64,000 bases of DNA from Clostridiales bacterium (GTDB lineage: Bacteria; Bacillota; Clostridia; Christensenellales; Pumilibacteraceae). The notes under the pieces were generated by a model, which did not search any database, had not been told where the DNA came from, and saw only the letters and a program-made list of their open reading frames with translations. A program made the position numbers and the translations under genes. Where the stretch lies: the NCBI GenBank assembly GCA_022508485.1, contig JAFLVD010000010.1, forward strand, positions 1-64,000. The letters run 5' to 3'. Of the stretch, positions 61,689 through 64,000 are shown piece after piece (position 1 is the stretch's first letter; each line of letters starts with the position of its first letter).

Positions 61689-61696
61689 TAACAAAC

Positions 61697-61722
61697 AAAA
61701 AACGCCACGAGGGCGTTTTTAA
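61697..61722. terminator. Short hairpin terminator
   Basis: AAAAAACGCC-acga-GGGCGTTTTTA. Confidence 0.65.
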
Positions 61723-62167
61723 ATGCTGTCTTTAATACCTGAAAAAGGATGACTACTTTTTTCTGTATTCGGGGGATTGCCGCAAAGCTACGGCGGATTT
61801 TGGCGCAAACACCAAGCAGCTAGCGAATTTATCGCAAAAAAACATACATATATTCCATATTCTTGTATTTTACTTCATTCTTTATAAGAATTGCGCTTCG
61901 TCCTTTTGCGACAGGTTCCGCCCATCGCTCCGCCAACTAAAACGAATTATATGTATATCAAGTATTTTTATCCCCTCATGTCATTATCAATGAAGATAGG
62001 AATATTTTTACATAGAGCTACAATAAGATCAAATGGCGCTGTAGCAGGAGCTTATATATAACGAGGAGAGACTCCCACTCCCTCGCTCTTTATTGTCCGT
62101 GCATACCACATACGTACGTTAAAACAGTATTTCACAGTAACAAATAAGTACTTACCTTTTCAAAGAG

Positions 62168-62211
62168 AAAGGGACTATCGCAACAATTCACGCACTTGCG
62201 GTAGTCCCTTT
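62168..62211. terminator. Hairpin just downstream of the Cys-rich peptide gene
   Basis: AAAGGGACTATCGCAA...TTGCGGTAGTCCCTTT, 16-bp arms with one mismatch. Confidence 0.6.
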
Positions 62212-62242
62212 GTTTGATTTGTGACAGTTAAGTCGAGCTACA

Positions 62243-62392
62243 TCACGGCGTCAACACCATGGCTCGTTCACAACAACTGGCGCAATCGCCTTCTTTTGAG
62301 TAAGTACACGATGAATTATATTGAAATCCGGTAAGAGAATTAGTGTCCATGTAAAACTCATCGACTACAAACTTTTTAATTGCCGCGCTCAT
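62243..62392 (-). CDS. Putative Cys-rich RiPP precursor peptide (49 aa)
   Basis: MSAAIKKFVVDEFYMDTNSLTGFQYNSSCTYSKEGDCASCCERAMVLTP*; AGGAGG RBS 9 nt before the ATG; overlaps the rSAM gene 3' end by 17 nt; missing from the ORF track because it is short. Confidence 0.8.
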   Translation of the reverse strand: MSAAIKKFVVDEFYMDTNSLTGFQYNSSCTYSKEGDCASCCERAMVLTP

Positions 62393-63704
62393 CTTTTAAC
62401 CTCCTTTTTATATATTCATAGTACAGCCTCGCTTGCCGACAATCTCTCTCATTGACGATTTTCGGCGAACCATACATACGTTCTCTGATAGCCGGACAGC
62501 TAGTGCACACAGCGAGATATTCACAACCAACACATTTATAGTCATCCTCGCTTATTGTTTCATAAGCATAAGTCCCGATTTCTTTCCAAATATCATCAAA
62601 GTCATTCTCCAACAAGCTTCTACCTTTAAACCTTAATTCAATGCATGGAGAAAAATTCCCTTTATAATCCACAAACCCACTACATTTACCTGTGGAACAG
62701 TTATATCTTTTTCTAATCGGCTCAATTTTTTTGGTCATCAACTCCGAGACAATATTTTTGTCCGCAATATATGTATTGGAATATTTTTCTTTTAAGACGG
62801 GGATTTCTTCGGGTGGAATAGCCAAAGGAATTTCATGATTATCAATATCCGGAACGACGTCAAATGCTACCCTGAAAGGAATATTTCTTGATTGTGCAAA
62901 TTTCCTCATATCCCCAATACTATCTTTTAACGGTAATATGATGGGAGATTTCAAAGACACGTTTATCCCTTTTGCAAGCAACTTATCTATGTTGTTGCTT
63001 ACGGTTGTAAACCCCTGCTTTATTCCTGTTATTTCAAAGTATTTTTCATCGCTTGCTCCGTAGAGCGATATATCTATTTCCATGGGCGGATATTGCTCAA
63101 ATACGGAAATAAGCTCATCGTTTATCAAATAACCGTTGGTAAATACGTCAACCAGCATTCCTTTTTTTCTTGCGTACTTGTAGATTTCAATGAAATCTTT
63201 ACGCAAAAGCGGTTCGCCACCACTTAAAAAAACCATGAACAACCCGTTCTCGCACAATTTGCCTAATATGGTTTTAATTTGATCTGTAGATAGTTCATCG
63301 TTATGATAACGATTTTCCCCTAAGTAACAGTGAATACACTTAAAGTTACATTTAGGGGTCAACTCAAACGTGGCACCATAAAATGTCCGACTGTCTTTCC
63401 ACTCGGTTTTTACCAAATCGCTTATAAATCTTCGATCGTAGGTCTTTTCCCATCTATCAACGTAACCCCCATTTATCAAATACCGCAAAAACTCCAAAAT
63501 GTCTTCTCTGCTTATTTCTGAATTCCTAAACTTTTTTATAATATCCTCTTCTTCTCGTGTACACATTAAATACTCGGCAATCTCTACGCCAAAATCCGAT
63601 AATTGCGGAATTGCTCTTTTCGAATAATCAAAATTACTGTTTAACAAAAAACTCCTACTGCCCACTTTCCTTATTAGTGTCATTTTTGTCAACCGATATT
63701 TCAT
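62376..63704 (-). CDS. Radical SAM/SPASM peptide maturase with N-terminal PqqD/RRE-like domain
   Basis: CNFKCIHC (CX3CX2C); GGEPLLRKDF; SPASM-like CSGFVDYKGNFSPC and CVGCEYLAVCTSC...ERDC; about 90-residue N-terminal winged-helix-like region. Confidence 0.92.
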   Translation of the reverse strand: MKYRLTKMTLIRKVGSRSFLLNSNFDYSKRAIPQLSDFGVEIAEYLMCTREEEDIIKKFRNSEISREDILEFLRYLINGGYVDRWEKTYDRRFISDLVKTEWKDSRTFYGATFELTPKCNFKCIHCYLGENRYHNDELSTDQIKTILGKLCENGLFMVFLSGGEPLLRKDFIEIYKYARKKGMLVDVFTNGYLINDELISVFEQYPPMEIDISLYGASDEKYFEITGIKQGFTTVSNNIDKLLAKGINVSLKSPIILPLKDSIGDMRKFAQSRNIPFRVAFDVVPDIDNHEIPLAIPPEEIPVLKEKYSNTYIADKNIVSELMTKKIEPIRKRYNCSTGKCSGFVDYKGNFSPCIELRFKGRSLLENDFDDIWKEIGTYAYETISEDDYKCVGCEYLAVCTSCPAIRERMYGSPKIVNERDCRQARLYYEYIKRRLKDERGN

Positions 63705-63753
63705 TTGCGTCCTCGTAAAAAATTAATATATTTTTATATAAAACATATGTACC

Positions 63754-63768
63754 ATTGGTAAAACCAAT
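63754..63768. promoter_or_regulatory. Inverted repeat ATTGGT-AAA-ACCAAT upstream of the rSAM gene
   Basis: Perfect 6-bp arms about 50 bp upstream of the rSAM start, next to AT-rich promoter-like sequence. Confidence 0.4.
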
Positions 63769-64000
63769 AATGTCAAAAAAACATAACTACATTAGCTGAT
63801 TTTTAAAATTGCTTATTCTGCCCTTTAATGAAGGAAAAAGGATCTTTATTTTTTTGTCATAATTTCCTCTTATAGTTTTAAGAAAACAAATGTAGATTTT
63901 GGAATTTTCCCAAAATAGTGTCATATGGTTTGCTTACCCATAAAAATAATAACTATTCTTTTATAAGATAATATATCTTTTTTAAAATGATTACTTTTTA

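Noticed and set aside
61565-61725. CRISPR array
   Set aside because: Hairpins are different from each other; no regularly spaced identical direct repeats, no cas genes

Overview
64 kb chromosomal segment that looks like a low-redundancy Firmicutes/Clostridia-type genome (sporulation genes, rnfCDGEAB order, CotF/CotH-like proteins). Most of it is housekeeping: groESL; a reduced maf-mreB-minD-minE-spoIVFA/B locus; Ppx; gdhA; the Rnf complex; nth-obgE-[nadD/yqeK/rsfS fusion]-PAP2-tsaE-tsaB-rimI-hydrolase-murF; tyrS; an ApbE/NusG-II/Gx cluster; birA; one tRNA-Tyr; and a GT2/GH3 pair. The most interesting item is at the AT-rich right edge (about 62.2-63.8 kb). There a radical-SAM/SPASM protein with an apparent N-terminal PqqD/RRE-like domain overlaps a 49-codon Cys-rich ORF by 17 nt. 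That ORF is absent from the supplied ORF track and looks like a RiPP precursor (four Cys: CX7CX2CC). Other notable items are a NadD-YqeK-RsfS triple-domain ORF, tandem 369-aa membrane paralogs with duplicated promoters, a SpoIVFA-like protein without a LytM domain, an RnfG with an atypical flavinylation motif, and a hairpin-dense region with degraded coding-like fragments next to the RiPP locus. All assignments come from reading the sequence; no database searches were run.
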